From NCBI RefSeq assembly GCF_030413175.1, contig NZ_CP129212.1, positions 6,052,450-6,116,449 of the forward strand: DNA of 64,000 nt. The letters run 5' to 3'. How positions within the stretch are numbered: position 1 is the stretch's first letter; the number at the start of each line of letters is the position of its first letter. This stretch comes from Bradyrhizobium roseum. GTDB lineage: Bacteria > Pseudomonadota > Alphaproteobacteria > Rhizobiales > Xanthobacteraceae. The position numbers and the translations under genes were made by a program. This document shows, piece by piece, positions 17,019 to 26,451 of the stretch. Under the pieces are notes generated by a model that saw nothing but the letters and a program-made list of their open reading frames with translations, did not search any database and was not told where the DNA came from.

Positions 17019-18794
17019 TTACTTTGCCTCCGCCCGCTTCGGCGGGGTCGCCGGCCACGACTTCACCAGCGTGTCGTAGTCCACCGTCTCGCCCTTCGGC
17101 TTTTCGTTCGCCAGCTTGCGCTGCGGCGCGATGTTGCCGTCCTTTTCGGATTTCTTGAACCAGAACTCCGCCGTCTCCTTCTTGTTCAGCTTCGGCCCGC
17201 ACTCCTTCTGAACGCCGGACTTTTCAAGACGTTCCAGCACCGAGTCCTGGGCGGCGGCCAGTGCATCCATCGCGGCTTGCGGCGTCTTCGCACCGGACGA
17301 CGCATCGCCGATGTTCTGCCACCACAATTGCGCCAGCTTCGGATAATCCGGGATGTTGTTGCCGGTCGGGGACCACTGCACGCGGGCGGGCGAGCGGTAG
17401 AACTCGATCAGGCCGCCGAGCTTCGGCGCGCGCTCGGTGAAGGTCTTGTCCCAGATGTCGGACTCGCGGATGAAGGTGAGGCCGACATGGCTCTTCTTCA
17501 GCGACACCGTCTTGGAGGTGATGAACTGCAGATAGAGCCAGGCCGCCTTGCGGCGATCCGGCGGCGTCGACTTGAGCAGGGTGCCCGAACCGACGTCCTG
17601 ATAGCCGAGCTTCATGCCTTCCTTCCAGTACGAGCCGTGCGGCGACGGCGCCATCCGCCATTTCGGCGTGCCGTCGGCGTTCACGACCGCGATGCCCGGC
17701 TTCACCATGTCGGCGGTGAAAGCGGTGTACCAGAACATCTGCTGGGCGATGTTGCCCTGCGCCGGCACCGGTCCCGATTCGGAGAACGTCATGCCTTGCG
17801 CCTGCGGCGGGGCATATTTCTTCATCCAGTCGAGATATTTGACGATCGAATAGACCGCCGCCGGACCGTTGGTGTCGCCGCCGCGCTCGACGCTCGAGCC
17901 CACCGGACGGCAACCTTCCATGCGGATGCCCCACTCGTCGACCGGCAGGCCGTTCGGGATGCCCTTGTCGCCGTTGCCGGCCATCGACAGCCAGGCGTCG
18001 GTGAACCGCCAGCCGAGCGAAGGATCCTTCTTGCCATAGTCCATGTGGCCATAGACCTTGACGCCGTTGATCTCCTTGATGTCGTTGGTGAAGAACTCGG
18101 CGATGTCCTCATAGGCCGACCAGTTCACGGGCACGCCGAGCTCGTAGCCATACTTGGCCTTGAACTTGGCCTTGTAGTCCGGATTGGAGAACCAGTCGTA
18201 GCGGAACCAATAGAGGTTCGCGAACTGCTGGTCGGGGAGCTGATAGAGCTTCTTGTCCGGCCCCGTCGTAAACGACTTGCCGATGAAGTCGTTGATATCG
18301 AGTCCGGGGTTGGTGACGTCCTTGCCCTCGCCGGTCATGTAGTCCGACAGGATCACGGTCTGGCCGTAGCGGAAGTGCGTTCCGATCAGGTCGGAATCGT
18401 TGATCCAGCCGTCATAGACGTTCTTGCCGGACTGCATCTGGGTCTGCAGCTTCTCGACGACGTCGCCTTCCTGGATCAGGTCGTGCTTGACCTTGATGCC
18501 GGTGATCTCGGTGAAGGCCTTCGCCAGCGTCCGCGATTCATACTCGTGCGTCGTGATCGTTTCCGACACGACGTTGATCTCCATGCCCTTGAAGGGTGCG
18601 GCGGCCTTTTCGAACCACTGCAGCTCCTTCAACTGGTCGGCCTTCGACAGCGTCGAGGGCTGGAATTCGCTGTCAATCCAGCGTTGATTGACGGCGTCGT
18701 CCGCGCGCGCAGGCGCGGCCATCGTGACGGAAGCCGCGATCAGCGCGGCCGCGCTGGTCATGGTCAGAAAGCGCTCCTTGGTATTACGTCGCAT
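17019..18794 (-). CDS. glpV: Glycerol ABC transporter, periplasmic binding protein GlpV
   Basis: A 591-residue extracellular solute-binding protein (family 1-like, unusually large). A Sec signal peptide covers residues 1-31 (ends APARA-DD). A binding-protein fold follows, with AKAFTEITGIKVKHD and WINDSDLIGTHFRYGQ early and YRSPARVQWSPTGNNIPDYP late. The ATG at 18794 has a GGAGG site before it; the longer frame start lacks one. It is the last gene of the operon glpD-S-T-P-Q-U-V. The glycerol role is taken from the gene order and the adjacent glpD, as characterised in Rhizobium leguminosarum. Confidence 0.88.
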   Translation of the reverse strand: MRRNTKERFLTMTSAAALIAASVTMAAPARADDAVNQRWIDSEFQPSTLSKADQLKELQWFEKAAAPFKGMEINVVSETITTHEYESRTLAKAFTEITGIKVKHDLIQEGDVVEKLQTQMQSGKNVYDGWINDSDLIGTHFRYGQTVILSDYMTGEGKDVTNPGLDINDFIGKSFTTGPDKKLYQLPDQQFANLYWFRYDWFSNPDYKAKFKAKYGYELGVPVNWSAYEDIAEFFTNDIKEINGVKVYGHMDYGKKDPSLGWRFTDAWLSMAGNGDKGIPNGLPVDEWGIRMEGCRPVGSSVERGGDTNGPAAVYSIVKYLDWMKKYAPPQAQGMTFSESGPVPAQGNIAQQMFWYTAFTADMVKPGIAVVNADGTPKWRMAPSPHGSYWKEGMKLGYQDVGSGTLLKSTPPDRRKAAWLYLQFITSKTVSLKKSHVGLTFIRESDIWDKTFTERAPKLGGLIEFYRSPARVQWSPTGNNIPDYPKLAQLWWQNIGDASSGAKTPQAAMDALAAAQDSVLERLEKSGVQKECGPKLNKKETAEFWFKKSEKDGNIAPQRKLANEKPKGETVDYDTLVKSWPATPPKRAEAK

Positions 18795-18869
18795 GTTAAG
18801 TCCTCCGGTTGCAGCGACAGACACGAAGTCAGGCCCGGGTTGAATCCCGGATCTGTCTATTTTCGCCGT

Positions 18870-19196
18870 TCAGACGCTGCGAAAAATCGCAACGGCCGAA
18901 ACGAGCGAAATCAGGGTTGCGAGCCACAGGCTCGATATCTCGACGCCCTCTCCGATCGGGAGCGTCAGAAGCGTATCGGTGCCGAAAAAGGCAATCCACA
19001 GCAGGTGAATGACGGCTGACAGCACCAGCGAGATGAACAGCCGGTCACCGCGCGTGGTCGGAATCCGCAGCACGCCGACACGCTCGGCCTCGGGATAGGC
19101 GACCGCCAGCCACGTCATGACGCCGAGCGTCAGCGACAGCATGACGAAGAAGATCGCGGTCGGCAGCGTCCAGGCCATCCATGCGATATGTTCCAT
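18870..19196 (-). CDS. glpU: Small DUF2160-type membrane protein of the glycerol operon (GlpU)
   Basis: A 108-residue protein with three likely membrane helices (residues about 9-33, 50-70 and 85-106). It matches the small DUF2160-type protein found in rhizobial glycerol operons between the second permease and the binding protein. Function unknown; it may help assemble the transporter. It starts 9 bases after glpQ ends and glpV follows after 75 bases. Confidence 0.8.
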   Translation of the reverse strand: MEHIAWMAWTLPTAIFFVMLSLTLGVMTWLAVAYPEAERVGVLRIPTTRGDRLFISLVLSAVIHLLWIAFFGTDTLLTLPIGEGVEISSLWLATLISLVSAVAIFRSV

Positions 19197-19205
19197 GTCA
19201 GCCCC

Positions 19206-20012
19206 CTATACCCGACCCAGCGCAAAGCCGCGCGCGATGTAGTTGCGGACGAACCAGATCACCAGCGCGCCGGGGATGATGGTGAGCACGCCGGCCGCCG
19301 CCAGCAGACCCCAGTCCATTCCCGAGGCCGAGACCGTGCGGGTCATGATCGCCGAGATCGGCTTGGCGTTGACCGAGGTCAGCGTGCGCGCCAGCAGCAG
19401 TTCGACCCAGGAGAACATGAAGCAGAAGAATGCGGCGACGCCGATGCCGCTGGCGATCAGCGGCACCAGAATCTTGACGAAGAAGCGCGGAAACGAATAG
19501 CCATCGAGGAACGCGGTCTCGTCGATCTCGCGCGGCACGCCGGAGACGAAGCCCTCGAGGATCCAGACCGCCAGCGGCACATTGAAGATGCAATGCGCCA
19601 GCGCGACCGCCCAGGGCGTGTCGAACAGATTGATCGCCGAATAGAGATTGAAGAACGGCAGCGCGAACACCGCCGCCGGCGCCATGCGGTTCGACAGCAG
19701 CCAGAAGAACAGGTGCTTGTCGCCGAGGAACCGATAGCGCGAGAAAGCGTAGGCCGCCGGCAACGCCACCGCGATCGAGATCACGGTGTTGATCAGCACG
19801 TAGGTCAGCGAGTTGATATAGCCGGAATACCAGCTCTCGTCGGTGAAGATGCGCTTGTAGTTCTCCAGCGTCGGCTGATGCGGCCACAGCGTCATCGTGG
19901 TGACGATCTCGGTGTTGGTCTTGAAGCTCATGTTGACCAGCCAGTAGATCGGCAACAGCAGGAAGATCAGGAACGCCACCATGATGATGCGGCGGCCGGG
20001 AATCGTGCTCAT
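19206..20012 (-). CDS. glpQ: Glycerol ABC transporter permease GlpQ
   Basis: A 268-residue inner-membrane permease of the MalG type. About six helices are visible, beginning with IIMVAFLIFLLLPIYWLVNM. The cytoplasmic EAA loop reads SGVPREIDETAFLDGYSFPR (near residue 170), the contact site for the ATPases. The ATG at 20012 overlaps the glpP stop in an ATGA arrangement. A longer frame reading into glpP is spurious. It pairs with GlpP to form the channel. Confidence 0.9.
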   Translation of the reverse strand: MSTIPGRRIIMVAFLIFLLLPIYWLVNMSFKTNTEIVTTMTLWPHQPTLENYKRIFTDESWYSGYINSLTYVLINTVISIAVALPAAYAFSRYRFLGDKHLFFWLLSNRMAPAAVFALPFFNLYSAINLFDTPWAVALAHCIFNVPLAVWILEGFVSGVPREIDETAFLDGYSFPRFFVKILVPLIASGIGVAAFFCFMFSWVELLLARTLTSVNAKPISAIMTRTVSASGMDWGLLAAAGVLTIIPGALVIWFVRNYIARGFALGRV

Positions 20013-20914
20013 GACGCGGCTCCCTGTTTCTCGGGGCGCTCGGCCCCCGCGTTGGTCATGACCGTGTAGAAGATCCAGCACACGATCAGGATGATCAGGT
20101 TGTAGACCAGCGAGAGCGCCGCGGCCTTGCCGAGGTCGAACTGCCCGAGCGCGATCTTGACCAGTTCGATCGAGACGAAGGTGGTGGAGTTGCCGGGGCC
20201 GCCGCCGGTCACCACGAACGGCTCGGTGTAGATCATGAAACTGTCCATGAACCGCAGCAGCACCGCGATCAACAGCACGCGGTTCATCTTCGGCAACTGA
20301 ATGGCCTTGAACACCGCCCAGCGCGAGGCGCCGTCGATCTGCGCGGCCTGGTAATAGGCGTCGGGGATCGACTTCAAGCCGGCATAGCACAGCAGCGCGA
20401 CGAGGCTGGTCCAGTGCCAGACGTCCATCACGATGACGGTGGCCCAGGCGTCGAACTCGTTGGAGACGTAGTTGTAGTCGATCCCCATGCCGTTCAGCGT
20501 ATAGCCGAGCAGGCCGATGTCGGGCCGGCCAAAAATCTGCCAGATGGTGCCGACCACATTCCACGGAATCAACAGCGGCAGCGCGAGGATCACCAGACAG
20601 GCCGCGACCGTCCAACCCTGGCGCGGCATCGACAGCGCCACCACGATGCCGAGCGGCACCTCGATCGCCAGGATGATGGCCGAGAACAGCAGATTGCGGC
20701 CGAGCGAGGCGAGGAAGCGCCCGCCCAAATCGGTCGACGGATCGAGCAGTTCCTTGAACCAGCCGACGCCGTTCCAGAAGAACTGGTTGTTGCCGAACGT
20801 GTCCTGCATTGAATAGTTCACGACCGTCATCAGCGGCAGGATCGCGGAGAATGCGACCACCAGAAACACCGGCAGCACCAGGAACCAGGCTTTCTGGTTG
20901 ACCGTCTTGTCCAT
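20009..20914 (-). CDS. glpP: Glycerol ABC transporter permease GlpP
   Basis: A 301-residue inner-membrane permease of the MalF/UgpA type with six helices, starting with FLVLPVFLVVAFSAILPL. The EAA loop is KSIPDAYYQAAQIDGASRWA, followed by VFKAIQLPKMNRVLLIAVLLRFM. It overlaps glpQ by 4 bases and follows glpT with a 1-base stop/start overlap at 20914, so the operon is tightly coupled. Confidence 0.9.
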   Translation of the reverse strand: MDKTVNQKAWFLVLPVFLVVAFSAILPLMTVVNYSMQDTFGNNQFFWNGVGWFKELLDPSTDLGGRFLASLGRNLLFSAIILAIEVPLGIVVALSMPRQGWTVAACLVILALPLLIPWNVVGTIWQIFGRPDIGLLGYTLNGMGIDYNYVSNEFDAWATVIVMDVWHWTSLVALLCYAGLKSIPDAYYQAAQIDGASRWAVFKAIQLPKMNRVLLIAVLLRFMDSFMIYTEPFVVTGGGPGNSTTFVSIELVKIALGQFDLGKAAALSLVYNLIILIVCWIFYTVMTNAGAERPEKQGAAS

Positions 20915-21999
20915 CAGACCACCCCCTCGACCAGACGGCTGTCGGCATAGACGTGGACACGCGCGGGATCGAACACCAGCCCGACATGGTTGTCGGGAAT
21001 GGCAAAGCCCGCCGGCACGCGGGCGGCGAATTTGGCGTCGCCGACACGGACGCGCGCGAAGCGGACGCGTCCGAGATCGTCGATGCGCTCGATCGTGGCC
21101 GACAACAGTCCCGCCGCAGGAGCCGCGACATGCACGAATTCCGGCCGTACGCCGATCTCGATGTTGGCACCGGCCGGCAATGCGCTGTAATTCCGCTGCA
21201 GGCCAATGACATGGCCGTCGATCTGCGCCTGCTGGCCGCTGACCTTGGCCGGCACGATGTTCATGCCCGGCGAGCCGATGAAATAGCCGACAAAAGTGTG
21301 CGCGGGCTTGTCGAACAGTTCGGCCGGCGTGCCGCTCTGCACCACGCGGCCGTCATGCATGACGACGACGGTATCGGCAAAGGTCAGCGCCTCGGTCTGG
21401 TCATGGGTCACGTAGATCATCGTCAGATCGAGCTCGCGGTGCAGCGCCTTCAGTTTCGAGCGCAACTGCCATTTCAGCTCGGGATCGATCACCGTCAGCG
21501 GTTCGTCGAACAACACCGCCGCGACGTCGGAACGGACGAGGCCGCGGCCCAACGAAATCTTCTGCTTGGCGTCGGCGGTCAAGCGCGTCGCCTTGCGGCC
21601 GAGGTTGGGCGTGAGATCGAGCAGGTCGGCGATCTGCTTGACCCGCGCATCGATCTCAGCTTTTGGCACGCCGCGATTTTTCAGGGGAAATGCGAGGTTC
21701 TCACCCACCGTCATGGTGTCGTAGATCACCGGAAACTGGAACACCTGCGCGATGTTGCGCTTCCGGGTTGACAGCGGCGTGATATCGGCGCCGTCGAACA
21801 GAATTTTTCCGCGCGAAGGCGTGACGATGCCGGAAATGAGATTGAGCAGCGTGGTCTTGCCGCAACCGGACGGCCCGAGCAGCGCATAGGCGCCGCCCTG
21901 CCGCCAGGTCATGGTCACCGGCTTCAGCGCAAACGATTCCGGTGGCGCGTCGTTACCGCCGTAGGAGTGCGCGAGATCGACGAGGTCAATGCGGGCCAT
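20914..21999 (-). CDS. glpT: Glycerol ABC transporter ATPase GlpT (degenerate signature motif)
   Basis: A 361-residue ABC ATPase. Walker A GPSGCGKTT at residues 42-50, Q-loop near VFQFP, Walker B AVLFDE with E166, and H-loop His at 199 (YVTHD) are canonical. The signature motif is not: where LSGGQ is expected the protein reads LTADAKQK (140-147), and the D-loop is TVIDPE rather than NLDA. A C-terminal OB-fold regulatory domain follows, as in MalK-type ATPases. With GlpS it should make a heterodimer having one normal and one degenerate ATP site. Confidence 0.9.
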   Translation of the reverse strand: MARIDLVDLAHSYGGNDAPPESFALKPVTMTWRQGGAYALLGPSGCGKTTLLNLISGIVTPSRGKILFDGADITPLSTRKRNIAQVFQFPVIYDTMTVGENLAFPLKNRGVPKAEIDARVKQIADLLDLTPNLGRKATRLTADAKQKISLGRGLVRSDVAAVLFDEPLTVIDPELKWQLRSKLKALHRELDLTMIYVTHDQTEALTFADTVVVMHDGRVVQSGTPAELFDKPAHTFVGYFIGSPGMNIVPAKVSGQQAQIDGHVIGLQRNYSALPAGANIEIGVRPEFVHVAAPAAGLLSATIERIDDLGRVRFARVRVGDAKFAARVPAGFAIPDNHVGLVFDPARVHVYADSRLVEGVV

Positions 22000-22011
22000 G
22001 CTGCATTTTCC

Positions 22012-23091
22012 TCAACTGGAGCCCGGTGCCGCGACCAGGCGGTCGGCGGCATCGAACACGAAAACATTGTCGGGATCCAGCGCGGCATCGAGCAAGTGGC
22101 CGGGTTCGTATTCATGCACGCCCGGCAGCACCGCGACCCAGTTGGAGGCGTCGCGGTTGAGATGCACGAAGCTCTCCGACCCGGTGATCTCGGTCACCGT
22201 GACGGTGGCATGGAAGGCGTGACGGCCCGCGATGCCGTTGGCCACTTCGAGCTGATGGGCGCGAAAGCCGACGCGATACGCGCCGTCGGCCAACGACGCA
22301 TAAAGCCCGGTGGCCGGCGCCTGGATGCCGCCGGCATATTGCACAAAACCGTTCTTCTTCTCGATGCCGACGATGTTCAGCGGCGGATCGGAGAACACCT
22401 GCGCCACCCGCAGCGTGCCCGGTTGGCGATAGACTTTTGGCGTACTGCCGGCCTGAAGCACTGCGCCTTCCCACATGCAAACGGTGTCGCCGCCGAGCAG
22501 CAGCGCTTCCGAAGGTTCGGTCGTCGCGTAGACGAAGATCGCACCCGAGGCCTCGAAGATACGCGGCAGCTCGGCGCGCAGTTCCTCGCGCAGCTTGTAA
22601 TCGAGATTGGCGAGCGGCTCGTCGAGCAGCACCAGGTCCGCGCCCTTGACCAGCGCGCGCGCAATCGCGGTGCGCTGCTGCTGGCCGCCGGACAATTGCA
22701 GCGGCGTGCGTTTCAGAAAAGGTTCGAGCCGCAGCAGCTTTGCGGCTTCCTGGACGCGCCGGTCAATCTCCTCGCGCGGCCGGCCCTGCACCCGCAGGGG
22801 CGACGCGATGTTCTCATATACCGTCAGCGAGGGATAATTGATGAACTGCTGATAGACCATCGCAACCGAGCGCTGCCGCACGTCGGCGCCGGTGACGTCC
22901 GTGCCGTCGACCAGCACGCGGCCGGTGGAAGGTTTGTCGAGGCCGGCCAGCAGCCGCATGATCGAGGTCTTGCCCGACAGCGTCGGCCCGAGCAGCACGC
23001 TCAGCGTGCCGCGCTCGAGCGTCAGCGAGACGTCGCGAATGGTCGGGATGCCATCCACGGTTCGCGTGACGTGTTCGAGCGTGACGCTCAT
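22012..23091 (-). CDS. glpS: Glycerol ABC transporter ATPase GlpS (H-loop His missing)
   Basis: A 359-residue ABC ATPase. Walker A GPTLSGKT at 35-42, signature LSGGQQQR at 133-140 and Walker B LLDE with E158 are canonical. The H-loop is altered: where the partner has VTHD, this protein has ATTEP (Thr at 191). It also has a C-terminal regulatory domain. It lies between glpD (4-base overlap) and glpT (12-base gap). The lesions in GlpS and GlpT are complementary. Confidence 0.9.
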   Translation of the reverse strand: MSVTLEHVTRTVDGIPTIRDVSLTLERGTLSVLLGPTLSGKTSIMRLLAGLDKPSTGRVLVDGTDVTGADVRQRSVAMVYQQFINYPSLTVYENIASPLRVQGRPREEIDRRVQEAAKLLRLEPFLKRTPLQLSGGQQQRTAIARALVKGADLVLLDEPLANLDYKLREELRAELPRIFEASGAIFVYATTEPSEALLLGGDTVCMWEGAVLQAGSTPKVYRQPGTLRVAQVFSDPPLNIVGIEKKNGFVQYAGGIQAPATGLYASLADGAYRVGFRAHQLEVANGIAGRHAFHATVTVTEITGSESFVHLNRDASNWVAVLPGVHEYEPGHLLDAALDPDNVFVFDAADRLVAAPGSS

Positions 23092-24665
23092 GGACGCCCT
23101 CCGGCTTCACGCAAGGGCCGATCACCGGAGGCGCGGTGGGCTTTGATCCATTCGTCGAGCGCTGTGACTTCATCTGCCGACAGCCGCAGGCCGAGCTTGG
23201 ACCGTCGCCACACGATGTCTTCGGCGCTATACGCCCATTCGTTCGCGATCAGGTACCTGACTTCGCTTTCCGTCAGCGTAGCGCCGAACGAGAAGCCGAG
23301 GTCGGCAAAAGATTTTGCGCTGCCGAGCAACTTTGTCGCACGCGTGCCATAGGCGTGTGCCAGCCGGCCGGCGTGCGCCGCAGTAAGGAACGGATATTTC
23401 CGCGTCAGTTCGGCACTCAGCGCTGCGACCGCCGAAACATCCATATCGCCCCCCGGCAGCGGTGCCTTGCCGGTCCAGCCTTGTTCCGCTTTCGCACTGC
23501 GCAGGTATGGCGCGAGCCGCTCCAAAGCTTCTTCGGCGAGTCGCCGGTAGGTCGTGATCTTGCCGCCATAGATCGACAGCAGCGGCGCGCCGCCGGGCGT
23601 ATCCAGTTCGAACACGTAATCGCGGGTCGCGGCCTTGGCTTCGCTGGCGCCGTCGTCATAGAGCGGGCGCACGCCGGAATAGGTCCACACCACGTCTTCC
23701 GGCTTCACCGGTTTCGCAAGATACTCACTGGCGGAGGCGCAGAGGTAGCGTATCTCCTCATCGGTGGCCTTCACCTTGGCCGGATCGCCATCGTAGTCAC
23801 GATCGGTGGTGCCGATCAGCGTGAAATCGTTCTGGTAGGGGATGACGAAGATGATGCGGCCGTCGGCATTCTGAAAGATATAGGCGCGGTCGTGCTGATA
23901 GAGCCTGGGCACCACGATATGCGAGCCCTGCACCAGCCGTACCTTTGCGCGCGCGTTGACGCCCGAGCCTGACGAAAGCACCTGCTCGACCCACGGGCCG
24001 CCGGCATTGACCAGCGCGCGGGCCTGGATGGTCGTGCGCTCGCCAGTGATTGTGCTCTCGACCGTAACCTGCCAGATGCCTTCGACCTGACGGATCTCGA
24101 CCGCACGCGAGCGGGTGCGGATTTCGGCGCCGCGATCCGCGGCATCCCGCGCGGTGAGCACGACGAGCCGCGCGTCGTCGACGAAGCAATCGGAATATTC
24201 AAACCCCTTGGTGTAGCGGTTGGCGATCAAGGGTTTGCCGACCTCGTCATGGACGAGATCGACCGAGCGGGTTGGCGGCAGCAGATGCCGGCCGCCAATA
24301 TGGTCGTACAGAAACAGCCCGAGCCGGAGCAGCCAGGCTGGCCGCAAGCCGGAGTGATGCGGCAAAACGAAACGCAACGGCCGGATGATATGGGGCGCGA
24401 TCTGCCAGAGGATTTCGCGCTCCATCAGCGCGTGCCGAACGAGCCGAAACTCATAATATTCGAGATAGCGCAGGCCGCCATGCACCAGCTTGGTCGACCA
24501 GGAAGACGTACCACTCGCCAAGTCGTTCATTTCGCACAGGAAAACAGAATTGCCCCGGCCCACCGCATCGCGCGCGATGCCGCAGCCGTTGATACCGCCT
24601 CCGACGATGGCGAGATCGAATACCCTATCCAAGTGAAACGCGTCCCCCGGCGATCGCCTCTTCAT
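23088..24665 (-). CDS. glpD: Aerobic glycerol-3-phosphate dehydrogenase GlpD
   Basis: A 525-residue FAD enzyme on the inner face of the membrane, oxidising glycerol 3-phosphate to DHAP and passing electrons to quinone. FAD motif LAIVGGGINGCGIARDAVGRG near residue 17; SGTSSWSTKLVHGGLRYLEY and FVIPYQNDFTLIGTTDRDYDG are diagnostic; the C-terminal helical cap has EVRYLIANEWAYSAEDIVWRR. It is the first gene of the transporter operon and overlaps glpS by 4 bases. No glycerol kinase gene is in the window. Confidence 0.96.
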   Translation of the reverse strand: MKRRSPGDAFHLDRVFDLAIVGGGINGCGIARDAVGRGNSVFLCEMNDLASGTSSWSTKLVHGGLRYLEYYEFRLVRHALMEREILWQIAPHIIRPLRFVLPHHSGLRPAWLLRLGLFLYDHIGGRHLLPPTRSVDLVHDEVGKPLIANRYTKGFEYSDCFVDDARLVVLTARDAADRGAEIRTRSRAVEIRQVEGIWQVTVESTITGERTTIQARALVNAGGPWVEQVLSSGSGVNARAKVRLVQGSHIVVPRLYQHDRAYIFQNADGRIIFVIPYQNDFTLIGTTDRDYDGDPAKVKATDEEIRYLCASASEYLAKPVKPEDVVWTYSGVRPLYDDGASEAKAATRDYVFELDTPGGAPLLSIYGGKITTYRRLAEEALERLAPYLRSAKAEQGWTGKAPLPGGDMDVSAVAALSAELTRKYPFLTAAHAGRLAHAYGTRATKLLGSAKSFADLGFSFGATLTESEVRYLIANEWAYSAEDIVWRRSKLGLRLSADEVTALDEWIKAHRASGDRPLREAGGRP

Positions 24666-24797
24666 TTCGGCGATTTTACTTTCGAATGGGAGTTAATCAC
24701 AACGAAAACCGAAAGCAAGATGAAAGCTGGATAACCCGGCTCGATAGGGCCTGGCCGTTCGGGTTTGCGGGCCTTTTGCGTAGAGAGAGCGGGCTTT

Positions 24798-24913
24798 CAT
24801 CCTTCGAGACGGTGCTTCGCAGCTTCCTCAGGATAAGGTCCCTTACCGTTTTCTTCGCCAGAGAGACTTCGGACCCTCATGGTGAGGAGCCGCGCAGCGG
24901 CGTCTCGAACCAT
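24798..24913. repeat. Intergenic repeat, family D (CATCCTTCGAGAC type)
   Basis: CATCCTTCGAGACGGTGCTT and GCAGCTTCCTCAGGATAAGG on the left; CCTCATGGTGAGGAGCCGCG and CAGCGGCGTCTCGAACCAT on the right. The arms are partly complementary, and the family is common between Bradyrhizobium genes. It lies between glpD and glpR. Confidence 0.8.
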
Positions 24914-24921
24914 CTGTCGCC

Positions 24922-25749
24922 CTACTTCAACCGCACCACCGTCGAAGCCACCTCGCCCGGCTCATCCACATCCGCCACCGGCTTCTCCATCGCCTCGACC
25001 ACCTCGATGCCGCGGTGGCTGCAGATGCTGGCGAGGCCCGCCGGCAGCGGCGCGTCGGTGATGAAAGTCTGGATCTGGCTGAGATGGGCGATGCGCACCG
25101 GCGCGCTGCGGCGGAGTTTTGTGGAGTCTGCGACCAGCATGACGCTGCGCGCATTGGCGATGATCGCCTGCGCCGCCTGCACCTCGCGATAGTCGAAGTC
25201 GAGCAGCGCGCCCTCCTCGTCGATCGCAGACGCACCGATGATGGCGTAATCGACCTTGAACTGGCCAATGAGGCTGATCGCGGTCGAGCCGATCACCGCG
25301 CCGTCGGCGCGGCGCACCGCGCCGCCCGCCACGATGACCTCGATGCGCGGATGGCGATACAGCAGCATCGCCACATTGAGGTTGTTGGTGATGACCAGCA
25401 GGTCCTCATGCGAGGTCAACGCGCTCGCGACCTCTTCGGTCGTGGTGCCGATGTTGATGAACAGCGAGCAGCCGTTCGGGATCCGCGCCGCGGCGGCGAC
25501 GCCGATCGCCCGTTTCTCTTCCGCAGCCACAAACCGACGCGCCTCGTAGGCGAGGTTCTCGACGCCGGAGGCGATGATGGCGCCGCCATGGATGCGCGTC
25601 AGCGAGCGCTGGTCGCAGAGGTCGTTGAGGTCCTTGCGGATGGTCTGCGCCGACACGTCGAAACGCTTGGCAAGATCTTCCACCACCACCCTGCCGAAGG
25701 CGCGGGCGATGTTGAGAATTTCGGTCTGGCGGTGGGACAGTCCGGCCAT
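24922..25749 (-). CDS. glpR: DeoR-family regulator GlpR
   Basis: A 275-residue repressor. The N-terminal winged helix has the DeoR signature (ILNIARAFGRVVVEDLAKRF, then VSAQTIRKDLNDLCDQ and LTRIHGGA). The C-terminal DeoRC sensor domain has INIGTTTEEVA and VDYAIIGASAIDEEGALLDFD. It should bind glycerol 3-phosphate or a related phospho-sugar and control the glp operon directly downstream in the same direction. The tail is longer than usual and acidic. A 256-base gap holding a repeat separates it from glpD, so glpD may have its own promoter. Confidence 0.9.
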   Translation of the reverse strand: MAGLSHRQTEILNIARAFGRVVVEDLAKRFDVSAQTIRKDLNDLCDQRSLTRIHGGAIIASGVENLAYEARRFVAAEEKRAIGVAAAARIPNGCSLFINIGTTTEEVASALTSHEDLLVITNNLNVAMLLYRHPRIEVIVAGGAVRRADGAVIGSTAISLIGQFKVDYAIIGASAIDEEGALLDFDYREVQAAQAIIANARSVMLVADSTKLRRSAPVRIAHLSQIQTFITDAPLPAGLASICSHRGIEVVEAMEKPVADVDEPGEVASTVVRLK

Positions 25750-25980
25750 GGTGGGCCCTCCTGCAAACAGGCCTGAGGCACAAAGTTGCCGTTATGGTGC
25801 GGCTGATTGGGGCTGCGGTCAACGAGTCTGATCGGCCGTACAGGCTCTTGACCGGGCCGAAACCACCACTTTGGTTAAGGCACCCGCCGCCGAAGCGAGC
25901 GCACCATTGCTGCCTGCAGCGCTCGACAAACTAATTACTGGCTGCAAAACTGCCCGCATAAAACAAAAATGGAGGAGACC

Positions 25981-26424
25981 ATGAACATCGATCGACGCCA
26001 ACTGACTCTGCCCGCCCTCGCGCTCGGACTATTGACCGTCGTTCCAGCCTTCGCTGGTGCGGACGAGGATGCGGTTGCGAAAAACGTGGAAGCCTTCCGT
26101 GTGGCGCAGGCCGCCGGCAATGCCGAGGGGCTCGCCTCGCTCTGCGCGGATGACCTGAGCTACAGCCATTCGAATGCCAAGGTCGACACCAAGGCGGCGC
26201 TTCTCGACGGTGTTGCCAAGGCCAACTACAAATGGACGGCGCTCGATTACAAGGATCCCACCATCCGTGTCGTCGGCCCGGCCGCCATCGTGCGCTTCAC
26301 CTTCGTGGGCGAGCAGGAGTTCACCGACGGCAAGAAGACGCCGCAGAACCTGCACATCCTGATGAACTGGCAGAAGCAGGGTTCGGACTGGAAGCTGCTG
26401 TCGCGCGCGGCCACCAAGCTCTGA
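25981..26424 (+). CDS. Secreted NTF2-like/SnoaL-type protein
   Basis: A 147-residue exported protein with a Sec signal peptide ending near AFA-GADE (residue 23). The mature part is an NTF2-like cone fold of the DUF4440/SnoaL kind: EAFRVAQAAGNAEGLASLCADDLSYSHS followed by strands ending HILMNWQKQGSDWKLLSRA. Role unknown; the fold is used by enzymes and binding proteins alike. The ATG at 25981 is preferred because GGAGGA lies 5 bases before it; the ATG at 25969 is inside that site. It is a single gene. Confidence 0.82.
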   Translation: MNIDRRQLTLPALALGLLTVVPAFAGADEDAVAKNVEAFRVAQAAGNAEGLASLCADDLSYSHSNAKVDTKAALLDGVAKANYKWTALDYKDPTIRVVGPAAIVRFTFVGEQEFTDGKKTPQNLHILMNWQKQGSDWKLLSRAATKL

Positions 26425-26451
26425 CGCCAGGAGGCGTCGCGTCGCTGGCGC

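Noticed and set aside
17277..19019. 580-residue frame antisense to glpV
   Set aside because: Shadow of the binding-protein gene.
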